From Pararhodospirillum photometricum DSM 122 (GTDB lineage: Bacteria > Pseudomonadota > Alphaproteobacteria > Rhodospirillales > Rhodospirillaceae), in the NCBI RefSeq assembly GCF_000284415.1, contig NC_017059.1, positions 1,216,899 through 1,227,691 of the forward strand: 10,793 nucleotides of DNA. The letters are read 5' to 3'. Positions 1-8,057 of the stretch are shown here, piece by piece. The notes under the pieces are model-generated. The model made no database searches and was not told where the DNA came from. It saw nothing but the letters and a program-made list of their open reading frames with translations. Position 1 is the first letter of the stretch; each line of letters starts with the position of its first letter. The position numbers and the translations under genes are program-made.

Positions 1-153
1 GGCGCCATCGACGCCGGCGAAGAGAACAATCACCGGGAAGTCGGCGGCGAGCAGGCGCTGTTGCAATTCGAGAAGCTCAAGGCGCAAGGGCTCGGCGAGC
101 CGGTCGAACTCCTCGCGCGACACCTTGCGGCCCAATTCGGCGGTACGAAACAT
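1..153 (-). CDS. pap: Polyphosphate:AMP phosphotransferase / PPK2-family kinase, N-terminal fragment
   Basis: Reading leftward from an ATG at 153-151 gives 51 codons open to the window edge. The protein begins MFRTAELGRKVS, has a charged helix rich in Glu, Leu and Arg (residues 13-35), and then a hydrophobic strand, FPVIVLFAGVDGA, that runs into what should be a Walker A loop just beyond the edge. This order is characteristic of the PPK2/Pap family, cytoplasmic enzymes that move phosphate between polyphosphate and nucleotides; Pap-type members make ADP from AMP. A strong AGGAGG at 163-158 lies 4 bases before the ATG and supports the start. The catalytic core is outside the window, so the subclass (one- or two-domain, AMP or NDP acceptor) cannot be decided. 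The gene diverges from gap and shares its upstream region. Confidence 0.72.
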   Translation of the reverse strand, partial: MFRTAELGRKVSREEFDRLAEPLRLELLELQQRLLAADFPVIVLFAGVDGA

Positions 154-277
154 GCGGCCTCCTCCCCTGACTTCCATACGACGGGGCTTGCCCCCCCCAG
201 AAAGACGCTAGACCAAACGAGAGGCCAGAACCAGGGGTGCTGGCATGATCCCAAAAACCCGAACCCCACTACGGCCT

Positions 278-307
278 TTGTCAGAACACAAAGATATCTT
301 CTAAAAT
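278..307 (+). promoter_or_regulatory. Probable sigma70-type promoter of gap, with a palindrome in the spacer
   Basis: TTGTCA at 278-283 and TAAAAT at 302-307 are separated by 18 bases and sit in an AT-rich island within very GC-rich DNA. They match the -35 and -10 hexamers closely. A perfect 10-bp palindrome, AAGATATCTT (291-300), fills most of the spacer and could be an operator, though no known regulator is identified. A transcript starting near 314 would carry a leader of about 140 bases before the gap ATG. The call rests on sequence match alone. Confidence 0.55.
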
Positions 308-325
308 TTGCCGACTTGGGCGCAA

Positions 326-400
326 GGGGGGGTTGGTCTTGCCGAACCGACCTGCTACCTTCCGGGCGGCGGCACCGGGGGGCACGGACGAGGACCCCCC
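326..400 (-). ncRNA. Candidate small SRP (4.5S)-like RNA, possibly degenerate
   Basis: Read on the minus strand, the block contains CCCGGAAGGTAGCAG (366-352). This closely matches the apical part of bacterial SRP RNA: a GGAA tetraloop followed by the AGCA strand of the symmetric loop. The ends can pair: GGGG and GGUC at the 5' side (400-393) with GACC, an AA bulge and CCCC at the 3' side. A further stem joins 387-381 with 342-348. Against the call, the opposite loop strand should read roughly CAGG, but here it reads GCCG; a missing AG dinucleotide would explain the difference. The predicted RNA is about 75 nt, short for the family, and no clear minus-strand promoter or terminator is seen. It could be a diverged SRP RNA, a decayed copy, a sequencing error in a real one, or a chance resemblance in the gap leader. 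Confidence 0.3.
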
Positions 401-411
401 TGTCTGTTTTT
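377..411 (+). promoter_or_regulatory. Possible attenuator hairpin in the gap leader
   Basis: GGGGGG (377-382) can pair with CCCCCC (395-400) across a 12-base loop, and the stem is followed by TGTCTGTTTTT, resembling an intrinsic terminator 43 bases before the gap start codon. A second G run (326-332) upstream could pair with the same C run, giving mutually exclusive folds. This is seen in sequence only. It competes with the minus-strand SRP-like interpretation of the same block, and no ligand-binding fold is recognised. Confidence 0.25.
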
Positions 412-453
412 GAGTCATGTCACTGACAAGGCCACTTACAAGGAGGATGCCTC

Positions 454-1461
454 ATGGCTGTTCGTGTTGCGATCAACGGATTCGGGCGCATCGGCCGCCT
501 CGTCTTGCGCGCCCTGATCGAATCGGGCCGCAACGACGTCGAGGTGGTGGCCATCAACGACCTGGGGTCGTCTGAAGCGAATGCCCACCTTCTCAAGTAC
601 GACTCCGTGCATGGCGTCCTGCCCGCTGAAGTGTCGGCCAACGCCGAGGGCATCGTCATTGATGGCAAGCTGATCAAGGTCCTGGCCGAGCGCGACCCCA
701 CCCGCCTGCCCTGGGGTGATCTTGGCGTCGATATCGTGATGGAATGCACGGGCATCTTCACCGACCGCGACAAGGCCAAGGTTCACCTGGAAGCCGGAGC
801 CAAGCGGGTTCTGGTGAGCGCGCCGTCCAAGGGCGCCGACCTGACGGTGGTGTATGGCGTCAACCACAGCAAGCTGACGGCCGACCACTTGGTCGTGTCG
901 AATGCCTCGTGCACCACGAACTGCTTGGCGCCGGTGGCCTCGGTCCTGCATGCCTCGTTTGGCATCGTCCAGGGCTTCATGACCACCATTCACTCCTACA
1001 CCGGCGACCAGCGCACGGTGGATACCTTGCACAAGGACCTGCACCGCGCCCGCGCGGCGGCTCTGTCCATGATCCCGACCACCACCGGCGCGGCCAAGGC
1101 CGTGGGTCTGGTGCTGCCGGAACTGGCGGGCAAGCTGGATGGTACCTCGGTGCGCGTGCCGACCCCCAACGTGTCGGTGGTTGACCTGAAGGTTCTGGTC
1201 GAGAAGTCCACCAGCGCCGAGGCCGTGAACGCGGCGATCGCCGAGGCGGCAGCCGGGCCTCTGGCTGGGATCTTGGGTGTGAACACCTTGCCTTTGGTGT
1301 CGATCGACTTCAACCACAACAAGTTGAGCTCGATTTTTGACGCGCCGCAGACCAAGGTCATGGGCGGCACCTTCGTGCGCGTCCTGTCGTGGTACGACAA
1401 CGAGTGGGGTTTCTCGAACCGCATGCTGGACACGGCGGTGGCGATCGGCGCCCACCTGTAA
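454..1461 (+). CDS. gap: Glyceraldehyde-3-phosphate dehydrogenase, phosphorylating, type I
   Basis: This cytoplasmic enzyme interconverts glyceraldehyde 3-phosphate and 1,3-bisphosphoglycerate with NAD(P)(H), serving glycolysis, gluconeogenesis or, in phototrophs, the Calvin cycle. The 335-residue product is full length. The Rossmann motif NGFGRIGR is at residues 8-15, with an acidic Asp36 after the second strand. The catalytic cysteine is C153 in SNASCTTNC and the partner histidine is H180. The phosphate-binding stretch around residues 208-214 (PTTTGAA) and the WYDNEWGF signature (313-320) are intact. The residues that separate NAD-only from NADP-accepting forms read T191-L192, which is neither the classical Leu-Pro nor the plastid Ala-Ser pair, so cofactor choice is open. 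AGGAGG at 441-446, 7 bases from the ATG, fixes the start. The pgk gene follows after a terminator. Confidence 0.97.
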   Translation: MAVRVAINGFGRIGRLVLRALIESGRNDVEVVAINDLGSSEANAHLLKYDSVHGVLPAEVSANAEGIVIDGKLIKVLAERDPTRLPWGDLGVDIVMECTGIFTDRDKAKVHLEAGAKRVLVSAPSKGADLTVVYGVNHSKLTADHLVVSNASCTTNCLAPVASVLHASFGIVQGFMTTIHSYTGDQRTVDTLHKDLHRARAAALSMIPTTTGAAKAVGLVLPELAGKLDGTSVRVPTPNVSVVDLKVLVEKSTSAEAVNAAIAEAAAGPLAGILGVNTLPLVSIDFNHNKLSSIFDAPQTKVMGGTFVRVLSWYDNEWGFSNRMLDTAVAIGAHL

Positions 1462-1468
1462 GACATCT

Positions 1469-1510
1469 CCCGCCGTCCCCCTCGGGGAGACGGCGGGGTT
1501 CTTATTCTTT
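1469..1510 (+). terminator. Intrinsic terminator after gap
   Basis: CCCGCCGTC (1469-1477) pairs perfectly with GACGGCGGG (1489-1497), and three more C-G pairs sit inside past a bulged A. The stem is followed by the T-rich stretch TTCTTATTCTTTT. It begins 8 bases after the gap stop codon. Its strength suggests that pgk is either expressed from its own promoter or only by read-through. Confidence 0.8.
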
Positions 1511-1514
1511 TAAC

Positions 1515-1531
1515 GGATTGTTTTTCAATCC
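1515..1531. repeat. Small inverted repeat upstream of pgk
   Basis: GGATTG and CAATCC flank a TTTTT loop in the 116-bp gap-pgk interval, just after the gap terminator. It could be the second half of a tandem terminator, or an operator for pgk. A pyrimidine-rich run (about 1528-1563) separates it from the pgk ribosome binding site. No -35/-10 pair of good quality was found near it. Confidence 0.4.
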
Positions 1532-1577
1532 CTTTCACTCTCCCTCCTCTCCCCCCACCCCCTAGGGAAAGCAGGCC

Positions 1578-2771
<1,194 letters not shown>

Positions 2772-2789
2772 GCTGGTAGACAAGACGTC

Positions 2790-2843
2790 AGACCGGGAGA
2801 GACCCTTTTCCCGGTCTTTGTCGTCTGATCTTTGCGTTTTTTT
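2790..2843 (+). terminator. Probable intrinsic terminator after pgk
   Basis: AGACCGGG (2790-2797) and CCCGGTCT (2810-2817) form an 8-bp perfect stem with a 12-base loop. It can be extended through a small internal loop by GAC/GTC pairs. T-rich sequence follows, with the longest T run at 2837-2843, about 20 bases after the stem, so it is not a textbook case. It occupies much of the 94-bp gap before slt. Confidence 0.6.
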
Positions 2844-2865
2844 GTTTGAAAATGAGGGTGTTGCC

Positions 2866-4863
2866 GTGCGTCTGGTCGGTCTGGGTTTCGCGGGGCTTTC
2901 GGCCCTTGTCATGACGGTGACCAGTGTCGAGGCGGCCGGATTGTCGGCGGCGGATTCGGCCTTGTATGCGGCAGCGTTCCGGGCCGCCGATCTCGGTCGC
3001 TGGGACGAGGCGCGCGCGCTGGCCGACAGCACCACGGACCACACCTTACGCGATGTCATTGTTTGGCGGCACATGCGGGTCGCGCCGCCCGAGGGCCCCA
3101 GCCTGGATGCCCGGCTGATCTTTCTGGAACGTCACCCCGACTGGCCCCTGACGGGCTCCATCCGACGGCTGATTGAAGACGGGCTCCTGGTCACACCGCG
3201 CTCGCCGGCCGAAACCATCTCGATCCTCACGCGCTACCCGCCGATCTCTCCCTCGGGTAAGCGGGCCCTGGCTCGGGCCTATCTGGCCCAGGGCGACGGG
3301 GCGAAAGTACCGCCGCTGATCCGCGATGTCTGGGTGAATGGCACCTTTGCCGCCACCGACGAACCTGAAATCCTCCAGGCGTTTGCCGCCTACCTGCGCC
3401 CGGAAGATCACTGGCGCCGGGCCGATCGGTTGGTGTGGGACGGCGAATATGACGCGGCACGGCGCATGATTCCCCGCTTAGACAAAGGCCAGGGCGCCCT
3501 AATCCAAGCCCGGGTGATCCTGGCCACGGGCAAGGGCAATGCAGAAAAAGCGCTGGCGGCCGTTCCGGCGACGTTGCGCACGGATCCCGGCTTGATCTTC
3601 GAGCGGGTGCGCTGGCGGCGCCAAGCGGGACTAGATGCCGAGGCGATCGAGCTGTTGTTGAGCCATCGTTCGGGGGAAGGCCACGACGAGGAGTGGTGGA
3701 ACGAACGCGGCATCCTGATTCGGGACATGCTAGATCAGGGCCATATCTCCACGGCCTACAAGCTCGCCGCCGGCCACGAGCGCGACAAGGGAACGGCCTT
3801 TGCCGAGGGCGAATGGCTGGCGGGCTGGATTGCCCTGCGGTTCCTAGAGGACCCCAAGACAGCCCTCAGTCATTTCGAAAAATTGTATGAGGGCGTCACC
3901 TCGCCGATCAGCCTGTCGCGGGCGGCCTATTGGGCAGGGCGGGCGGCCGAAGCTCTGAGGCAAACAGAGCGCGCGCATGCCTGGTATCACAAAGCGACCG
4001 GCAATCCGGGAACCTTTTATGGCCAGTTGGCGGCGTCCCGGCTGAAGGTCTCGTTGAGTGAGCTGGTCCCGGCCGAAGATCCACTCCCCTCTCCCGAGGA
4101 AACGCGAGCGCTCAACAGCGATCGCATGATGCGGGTGGTCAGTCAGATGATCGAGTTGGGACGCACCGAAGAATTGTTGTCCTTCCTATTTGCCATGACG
4201 GGGAACCATCCGGGCCCGGGCGCGCGCGCGGCGATTGCCAAGCTGGCCCTGCGGGCGGGGCAAACCGAAATGGCGGTGCGCACGGCCCGCCGTGCGGCTC
4301 AAGATGCCACCTTGTTGTTGGAGGCGGGCTACCCCCTGCCCCCGAGGTTGGCCGAGGCGGTGATCCAGCAGGCCCGCACCCAAGGTCTCTTACCGGCGGC
4401 GGCGTTTGGCATCATTCGACAGGAGAGTAATTTCGATGCCGATGCCCGCTCGCGGGCTGGGGCGCTCGGCTTGATGCAGTTGTTGCCCTCCACGGCCCGG
4501 GCCATGGCCCAGCGCGAGGGGGTGATTTTTGACGATGCGTCATTGACCCGCGATCCGACCTTCAACACCCGGCTCGGGACGCGGTATCTGGCCGATCTGG
4601 TCACGCGCTTTGATGGCTCCTTGGTCCTGGCCGCGGCGGCATACAACGCTGGCCCCAGCCGTCCCTTGCAGTGGATGAACAGCAACGGCGATCCACGCCT
4701 GATGAAGACCGAGGAGATTGTGGACTGGATCGAGCGGATCCCCTTCAAGGAGACGCGGAACTACGTTCAGCGGGTTTTCGAGGGAACGGTCATGTACCGC
4801 ATGCGGCTGGGGGATGTTCTTCCGGCCACTGCCCCTGAGGGAATGCTGCGCCGTTTGCCTTAA
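2866..4863 (+). CDS. slt: Soluble lytic murein transglycosylase (GH23, Slt-like)
   Basis: This is a periplasmic enzyme that cleaves the MurNAc-GlcNAc bond of peptidoglycan without water, leaving 1,6-anhydro ends, and is used in wall turnover and in making room for envelope machines. I choose the GTG at 2866 (665 residues). It follows GAGGG (2854-2858) and immediately opens a signal peptide: a basic start, a hydrophobic core of residues 3-20, and a likely cut after VEAA near residue 24. The open frame extends upstream into pgk, but those codons would bury the signal. A long alpha-helical region, repeat-like in places, fills residues 30-490, as in the Slt superhelical ring. The catalytic domain has IIRQESNF with the catalytic E520, GALGLMQLLPSTA (532-544) and AAYNAGP (591-597). 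A conserved tail, ETRNYVQRV, lies near the C-terminus. Confidence 0.92.
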   Translation: MRLVGLGFAGLSALVMTVTSVEAAGLSAADSALYAAAFRAADLGRWDEARALADSTTDHTLRDVIVWRHMRVAPPEGPSLDARLIFLERHPDWPLTGSIRRLIEDGLLVTPRSPAETISILTRYPPISPSGKRALARAYLAQGDGAKVPPLIRDVWVNGTFAATDEPEILQAFAAYLRPEDHWRRADRLVWDGEYDAARRMIPRLDKGQGALIQARVILATGKGNAEKALAAVPATLRTDPGLIFERVRWRRQAGLDAEAIELLLSHRSGEGHDEEWWNERGILIRDMLDQGHISTAYKLAAGHERDKGTAFAEGEWLAGWIALRFLEDPKTALSHFEKLYEGVTSPISLSRAAYWAGRAAEALRQTERAHAWYHKATGNPGTFYGQLAASRLKVSLSELVPAEDPLPSPEETRALNSDRMMRVVSQMIELGRTEELLSFLFAMTGNHPGPGARAAIAKLALRAGQTEMAVRTARRAAQDATLLLEAGYPLPPRLAEAVIQQARTQGLLPAAAFGIIRQESNFDADARSRAGALGLMQLLPSTARAMAQREGVIFDDASLTRDPTFNTRLGTRYLADLVTRFDGSLVLAAAAYNAGPSRPLQWMNSNGDPRLMKTEEIVDWIERIPFKETRNYVQRVFEGTVMYRMRLGDVLPATAPEGMLRRLP

Positions 4864-4968
4864 AGAGGCTGGGGAGGCAGGGCGCCCCCCCAGATCCCTC
4901 GTTCTCTTCTGTTCCTTCGGACGGGGCAAGGTCCCAGGGAAGGAGGGGCCTGCCTCCCCAGCCTTTTC
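4864..4968. repeat. Long inverted repeat / large stem-loop between slt and the receptor gene
   Basis: GGCTGGGGAGGCAGG (4867-4881) is exactly complementary to CCTGCCTCCCCAGCC (4949-4963), and an outer A-T pair extends the match. TTTTCTTT follows the right arm, so on the + strand it could end slt transcription. The 67-base loop is itself rich in complementary C- and G-runs (for example about 4885-4900 with 4936-4948). The sequence style recalls GC-rich palindromic intergenic elements common in alphaproteobacteria; its copy number in the genome cannot be judged here. Confidence 0.65.
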
Positions 4969-5030
4969 TTTCCCTTTCGCCGACTGTCACGCCCTCATTC
5001 AGTCGATTGCCCTGTGAAGGGAGAGGCGTC

Positions 5031-6986
5031 ATGTATCAAAAAATGCGTCTATGGGCCAAAATCATGGTCTCCATGGGCGTGGCCATCACGCTGGTCACGT
5101 TCACGTTAACCTTGACGGGCCTGCAAACCCTCGATGCCGTCATCCTCGAGACAGAGCACAGCGCTCTGGAGAGCAACGCGCTCGATATTTTGCAAACCAT
5201 CGCCCTGGAAAAGGAGCGAGGGGAATCCCTGGCCCGGCTCGTGGCCGCTCTGCCCGATGTCCAGGAACGTTTTGCCCGCGGTGATCGCGACGGCCTCCAG
5301 GCGATGCTAGGCGAGGCCTACCGCACTCTTTCGGCCTCCTATGGGGTCGAACAGTTCCAGTTTCATTCGCCCCCTGCCACCACCTTCCTCAGATTGCACA
5401 AACCCGAGAGCTATGGCGATGATCTCTCGGGCTTCCGCCACACGGTGGTCGCCGCCAACCAGACCCTTCGTCCGGCCGGCGGCCTGGAGCAAGGGGTGTC
5501 GGGCCTTGGCATCCGGGCGGTGGTTCCGGTGATGTTTCAAGGCCGGCACGTGGGCTCGGTGGAGTTCGGCCTGTCTTTTGGCAAGGCATTCCTGGAAACC
5601 TTCAAGTCCCAGCGCAATGTCGATGCCGGCCTGTATCTGATCGACCAGGAAAAGATTACCCCTGTGGCGGCCACGGCCGAGGGCGGTTCCTTCAGCCCCC
5701 CCAGCGTGTTGCTGGCCGCTTTTGGCGGTGAGCCCCAGTTTTACCGCACCTCCTTGCAAGCAGGCCAAAAAGGAACCCAGGGGACCGAGAAAGAGACCCC
5801 GCGAGCCGTCTATGTGTTCGCCGTGCCCGATTACGCCGGACGCCCGTTTGGCGTCATTGAGCTAGCCGTGGACCGCAGCCCCTTTGTGCGAACCTTTGAG
5901 GCGGCGCGCAATACCGCCATCCTCATCGGCCTGGGAACCCTAGGCGTGGGCCTGCTGCTGTCGCTGGTGACGGCGCGGGGCCTGACGCGGCGTATTACCA
6001 TGCTGATCTCCGGGGTCCATCATGTGGCCAAGGGCGATCTCAGTGTCTCGATCCCCCAAAGAGGCCAAGATGAATTGGGTGATCTGGCCCAGGCCACGGA
6101 TCAGATGCGGGGCCAGCTCCATGACCTCGCCCTCAAGGTGCGCTCCCACGCGCGGGCCGTGAATGGAGCGGTAGGCGATATCACGGGGGCCGTCGAGGGG
6201 CAGGCGGCGACGTCTAGCCAAATGTCGGCGTCGGTAGCCGAGATTACCTCGACCATGGAGGAGCTGTCGGCGTCCTCGACCCAGATCGCCGAACACTCGA
6301 AAGCGGTGGTGGATATTGCCACCACGACCTACGAAAACGCCAAGAAAGGCTCGGAAGCCATGGCCCTGGTCATGGCCAAAATGAATGATATTGCTGGGGA
6401 CAACCAAAACAGCCTTCACGAAATCCTGGAGCTGGGAACCAAATCCAAGGAGATCAGCAAGGTGATGGAGATCATCACGGCGGTGGCCGACCAGACCAAA
6501 TTGATCGCCTTCAATGCCGCCTTGGAAGCGGCGAGCGCCGGCGACGCGGGACGTCGCTTTGGCGTGGTGGCGGCCGAGATCCGGCGCCTTGCCGATTCCG
6601 TGACCGAGTCCACCCAGGAAATCGAAAGCAAGATCAATCACATCCAAGATTCGATCAGTCGCTTGGTCATCACCTCCGAAAAAGGGGCCACCGGCATCGT
6701 TGCCGGCCGTGAGGCGACCTTGGTCACCGCCGGGCGTCTTGAGGATCTGGTGGACGCCGCGCGCCAAACCACCAGCGCCGCCCAGCAGATTTCCCTCTCC
6801 ACCCAGCAACAGCGCACGGCCTCGACCCAGGTGGTTATTGCCCTGCGCGAGATCGTTTCAGCCAGCAGCCACACGGCCCAATCCCTGACCCGGGTGTCGG
6901 AGGTCAGCCACGACATGGCCCGACTGTCGGGAGAACTGGGCACCTTGGTCGAACGCTTTCAGCTTCGGGAGACGTCGGGCGACTGA
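5031..6986 (+). CDS. Methyl-accepting chemotaxis protein with periplasmic sensor and variant signalling tip
   Basis: This inner-membrane receptor controls a CheA kinase and is tuned by CheR/CheB methylation. The ATG at 5031 (651 residues) follows GGGAGAGG and directly precedes the membrane anchor; an in-frame TTG at 5007 is less likely. Order: TM1 at about 10-33; a periplasmic ligand domain at about 34-293; TM2 at 297-315; HAMP at about 316-370; then the long coiled-coil signalling domain. The ligand domain contains LHKPES-YGDD (122-131) and a GLGIR..VPV segment, and looks like a double-Cache fold. The hairpin tip reads DQTKLIAFNAALEAASAG (487-504) rather than the common DQTNLLALNAAIEAARAG, marking a distinct receptor subclass. 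No CheR-tethering pentapeptide is present at the C-terminus, which ends ETSGD. The stop is 15 bases before cheB, so the two are probably co-transcribed. Confidence 0.92.
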   Translation: MYQKMRLWAKIMVSMGVAITLVTFTLTLTGLQTLDAVILETEHSALESNALDILQTIALEKERGESLARLVAALPDVQERFARGDRDGLQAMLGEAYRTLSASYGVEQFQFHSPPATTFLRLHKPESYGDDLSGFRHTVVAANQTLRPAGGLEQGVSGLGIRAVVPVMFQGRHVGSVEFGLSFGKAFLETFKSQRNVDAGLYLIDQEKITPVAATAEGGSFSPPSVLLAAFGGEPQFYRTSLQAGQKGTQGTEKETPRAVYVFAVPDYAGRPFGVIELAVDRSPFVRTFEAARNTAILIGLGTLGVGLLLSLVTARGLTRRITMLISGVHHVAKGDLSVSIPQRGQDELGDLAQATDQMRGQLHDLALKVRSHARAVNGAVGDITGAVEGQAATSSQMSASVAEITSTMEELSASSTQIAEHSKAVVDIATTTYENAKKGSEAMALVMAKMNDIAGDNQNSLHEILELGTKSKEISKVMEIITAVADQTKLIAFNAALEAASAGDAGRRFGVVAAEIRRLADSVTESTQEIESKINHIQDSISRLVITSEKGATGIVAGREATLVTAGRLEDLVDAARQTTSAAQQISLSTQQQRTASTQVVIALREIVSASSHTAQSLTRVSEVSHDMARLSGELGTLVERFQLRETSGD

Positions 6987-7001
6987 CGTAAGGGGCGCGC
7001 C

Positions 7002-8057
7002 ATGGACAAACGGATCCGCGTCCTTCTCGTGGACGACAGTGCCCTCGCCCGCGGACTGTTGCGGGTGGTGCTAGAGAACGAACCCGATTTTGATATTGTC
7101 GGCGAGGCGCGCCACGGCCGCGAGGCGGTGGATCTGGCGCGGACCTTGCGTCCCGACCTGATCACTATGGACCTGGAGATGCCGGTGATGGGGGGGCTGG
7201 AGGCCATTGAGACCATCATGACCAGCCGCGCCGTGCCGATCTTGGTGGTCAGCAACGAAGCCGATGCCCAAAACGCCTATGCGGCCGTGGCCCGGGGTGC
7301 CCTGGAGGTGGTCCCCAAACCCATCTTGGGCTCCCCGGAGCAGGACGATTTCGTGGCTAAGGCGCGGTTGGTGGCCGGTGTCCCGGTGATCACCCATGTT
7401 CGCTCCTTGCGCCTGGGAACGCCCCCCCTGCCCTTGCCCGACTCGTCCTCCGTCACGCAAGGGGGGGCTTTGGACGCCTTGCCAGGACCGCCCCCGGCGT
7501 TTGTCATTGCCTCGTCCACGGGAGGGCCGCAAGCCCTAGCGCGGATCTTGTCCCAGTTGCCGCCGCAGTTTCCCTGCCCGGTGCTGATTGCTCAACATAT
7601 CGCCGATGGCTTTGCCGCCGGCATGGCCGACTGGCTGGCGACCATCTCCAGCGTGCCGGTAGGATTGGGCGGCGAGGGGCAGCGGATCCAGGCGGGGCGG
7701 GTGGTGATCGCCCCCACCGAATGCCATCTTGCCGTGACTCCGGGACGGCGCCTGACCTTGCGGCCGCGCGGCGCCCAGGATGTCTATCGCCCGTCTTGCG
7801 ATGTCTTGTTGGAGAGCGCGGCGACCGTGTTTGGCCGCCAGTGCGTGGGCATTATCCTCACGGGCATGGGCAGTGACGGGGCACGGGGACTGGCGGCGGT
7901 GCGCCGGGCTGGCGGCCGTACCTTGGCCCAGAACGAAGCGACCTCGGTGATCTTTGGCATGAACAGGGTGGCCATTGAGCAAGGCTCGGTGGAGCGGGTC
8001 CTACCGCTCGACGCCATCCCCGCCGCCATGCTTCAGTTGGCGGAGACCCTGGCATGA
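7002..8057 (+). CDS. cheB: Chemotaxis response regulator protein-glutamate methylesterase
   Basis: This enzyme removes methyl groups from receptor glutamates (and deamidates glutamines) when phosphorylated by CheA, giving adaptation. The 351-residue product has the standard two-domain plan. An N-terminal receiver carries acidic D11-D12, phospho-acceptor D57 in TMDLEMPVMGG, S84 and K106 in the VPKP motif. A Pro/Ser-rich linker spans about 130-166. The C-terminal esterase has FVIASSTGG with nucleophile S172, H199 in IAQHI and D292 in TGMGSDG, the usual catalytic triad. The late FGM motif reads FGMN rather than the common FGMP. AAGGGG just upstream and close spacing to the receptor gene support the ATG. 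The last bases overlap cheR by 4 bp (ATGA), indicating translational coupling. Confidence 0.96.
   Translation: MDKRIRVLLVDDSALARGLLRVVLENEPDFDIVGEARHGREAVDLARTLRPDLITMDLEMPVMGGLEAIETIMTSRAVPILVVSNEADAQNAYAAVARGALEVVPKPILGSPEQDDFVAKARLVAGVPVITHVRSLRLGTPPLPLPDSSSVTQGGALDALPGPPPAFVIASSTGGPQALARILSQLPPQFPCPVLIAQHIADGFAAGMADWLATISSVPVGLGGEGQRIQAGRVVIAPTECHLAVTPGRRLTLRPRGAQDVYRPSCDVLLESAATVFGRQCVGIILTGMGSDGARGLAAVRRAGGRTLAQNEATSVIFGMNRVAIEQGSVERVLPLDAIPAAMLQLAETLA

Noticed and set aside
401..445. Minus-strand promoter for the SRP-like RNA
   Set aside because: A TTGTCA at 429-424 exists, but no acceptable -10 hexamer lies at 16-18 bases, so no promoter is claimed.
436..1455. Long 339-residue open frame antisense to gap
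   Set aside because: It mirrors the gap coding frame in GC-rich DNA, its composition (many His, Gly, Arg, Gln) is typical of a shadow frame, and gap is unmistakable on the other strand.
5007..5030. TTG start 24 bases upstream of the receptor ATG
   Set aside because: The strong GGGAGAGG lies between the TTG and the ATG at 5031, and the ATG leads straight into the membrane anchor.
4968..5030. Flagellar sigma28-type promoter before the receptor gene
   Set aside because: A GCCGA near 4979 hints at the -10 half, but there is no TAAA-like -35 at the right distance.
5940..6809. 289-residue open frame antisense to the receptor gene
   Set aside because: Shadow of the MCP coding sequence; Gly/His/Arg-rich with no recognisable domain, while the + strand encodes a complete HAMP and signalling domain.
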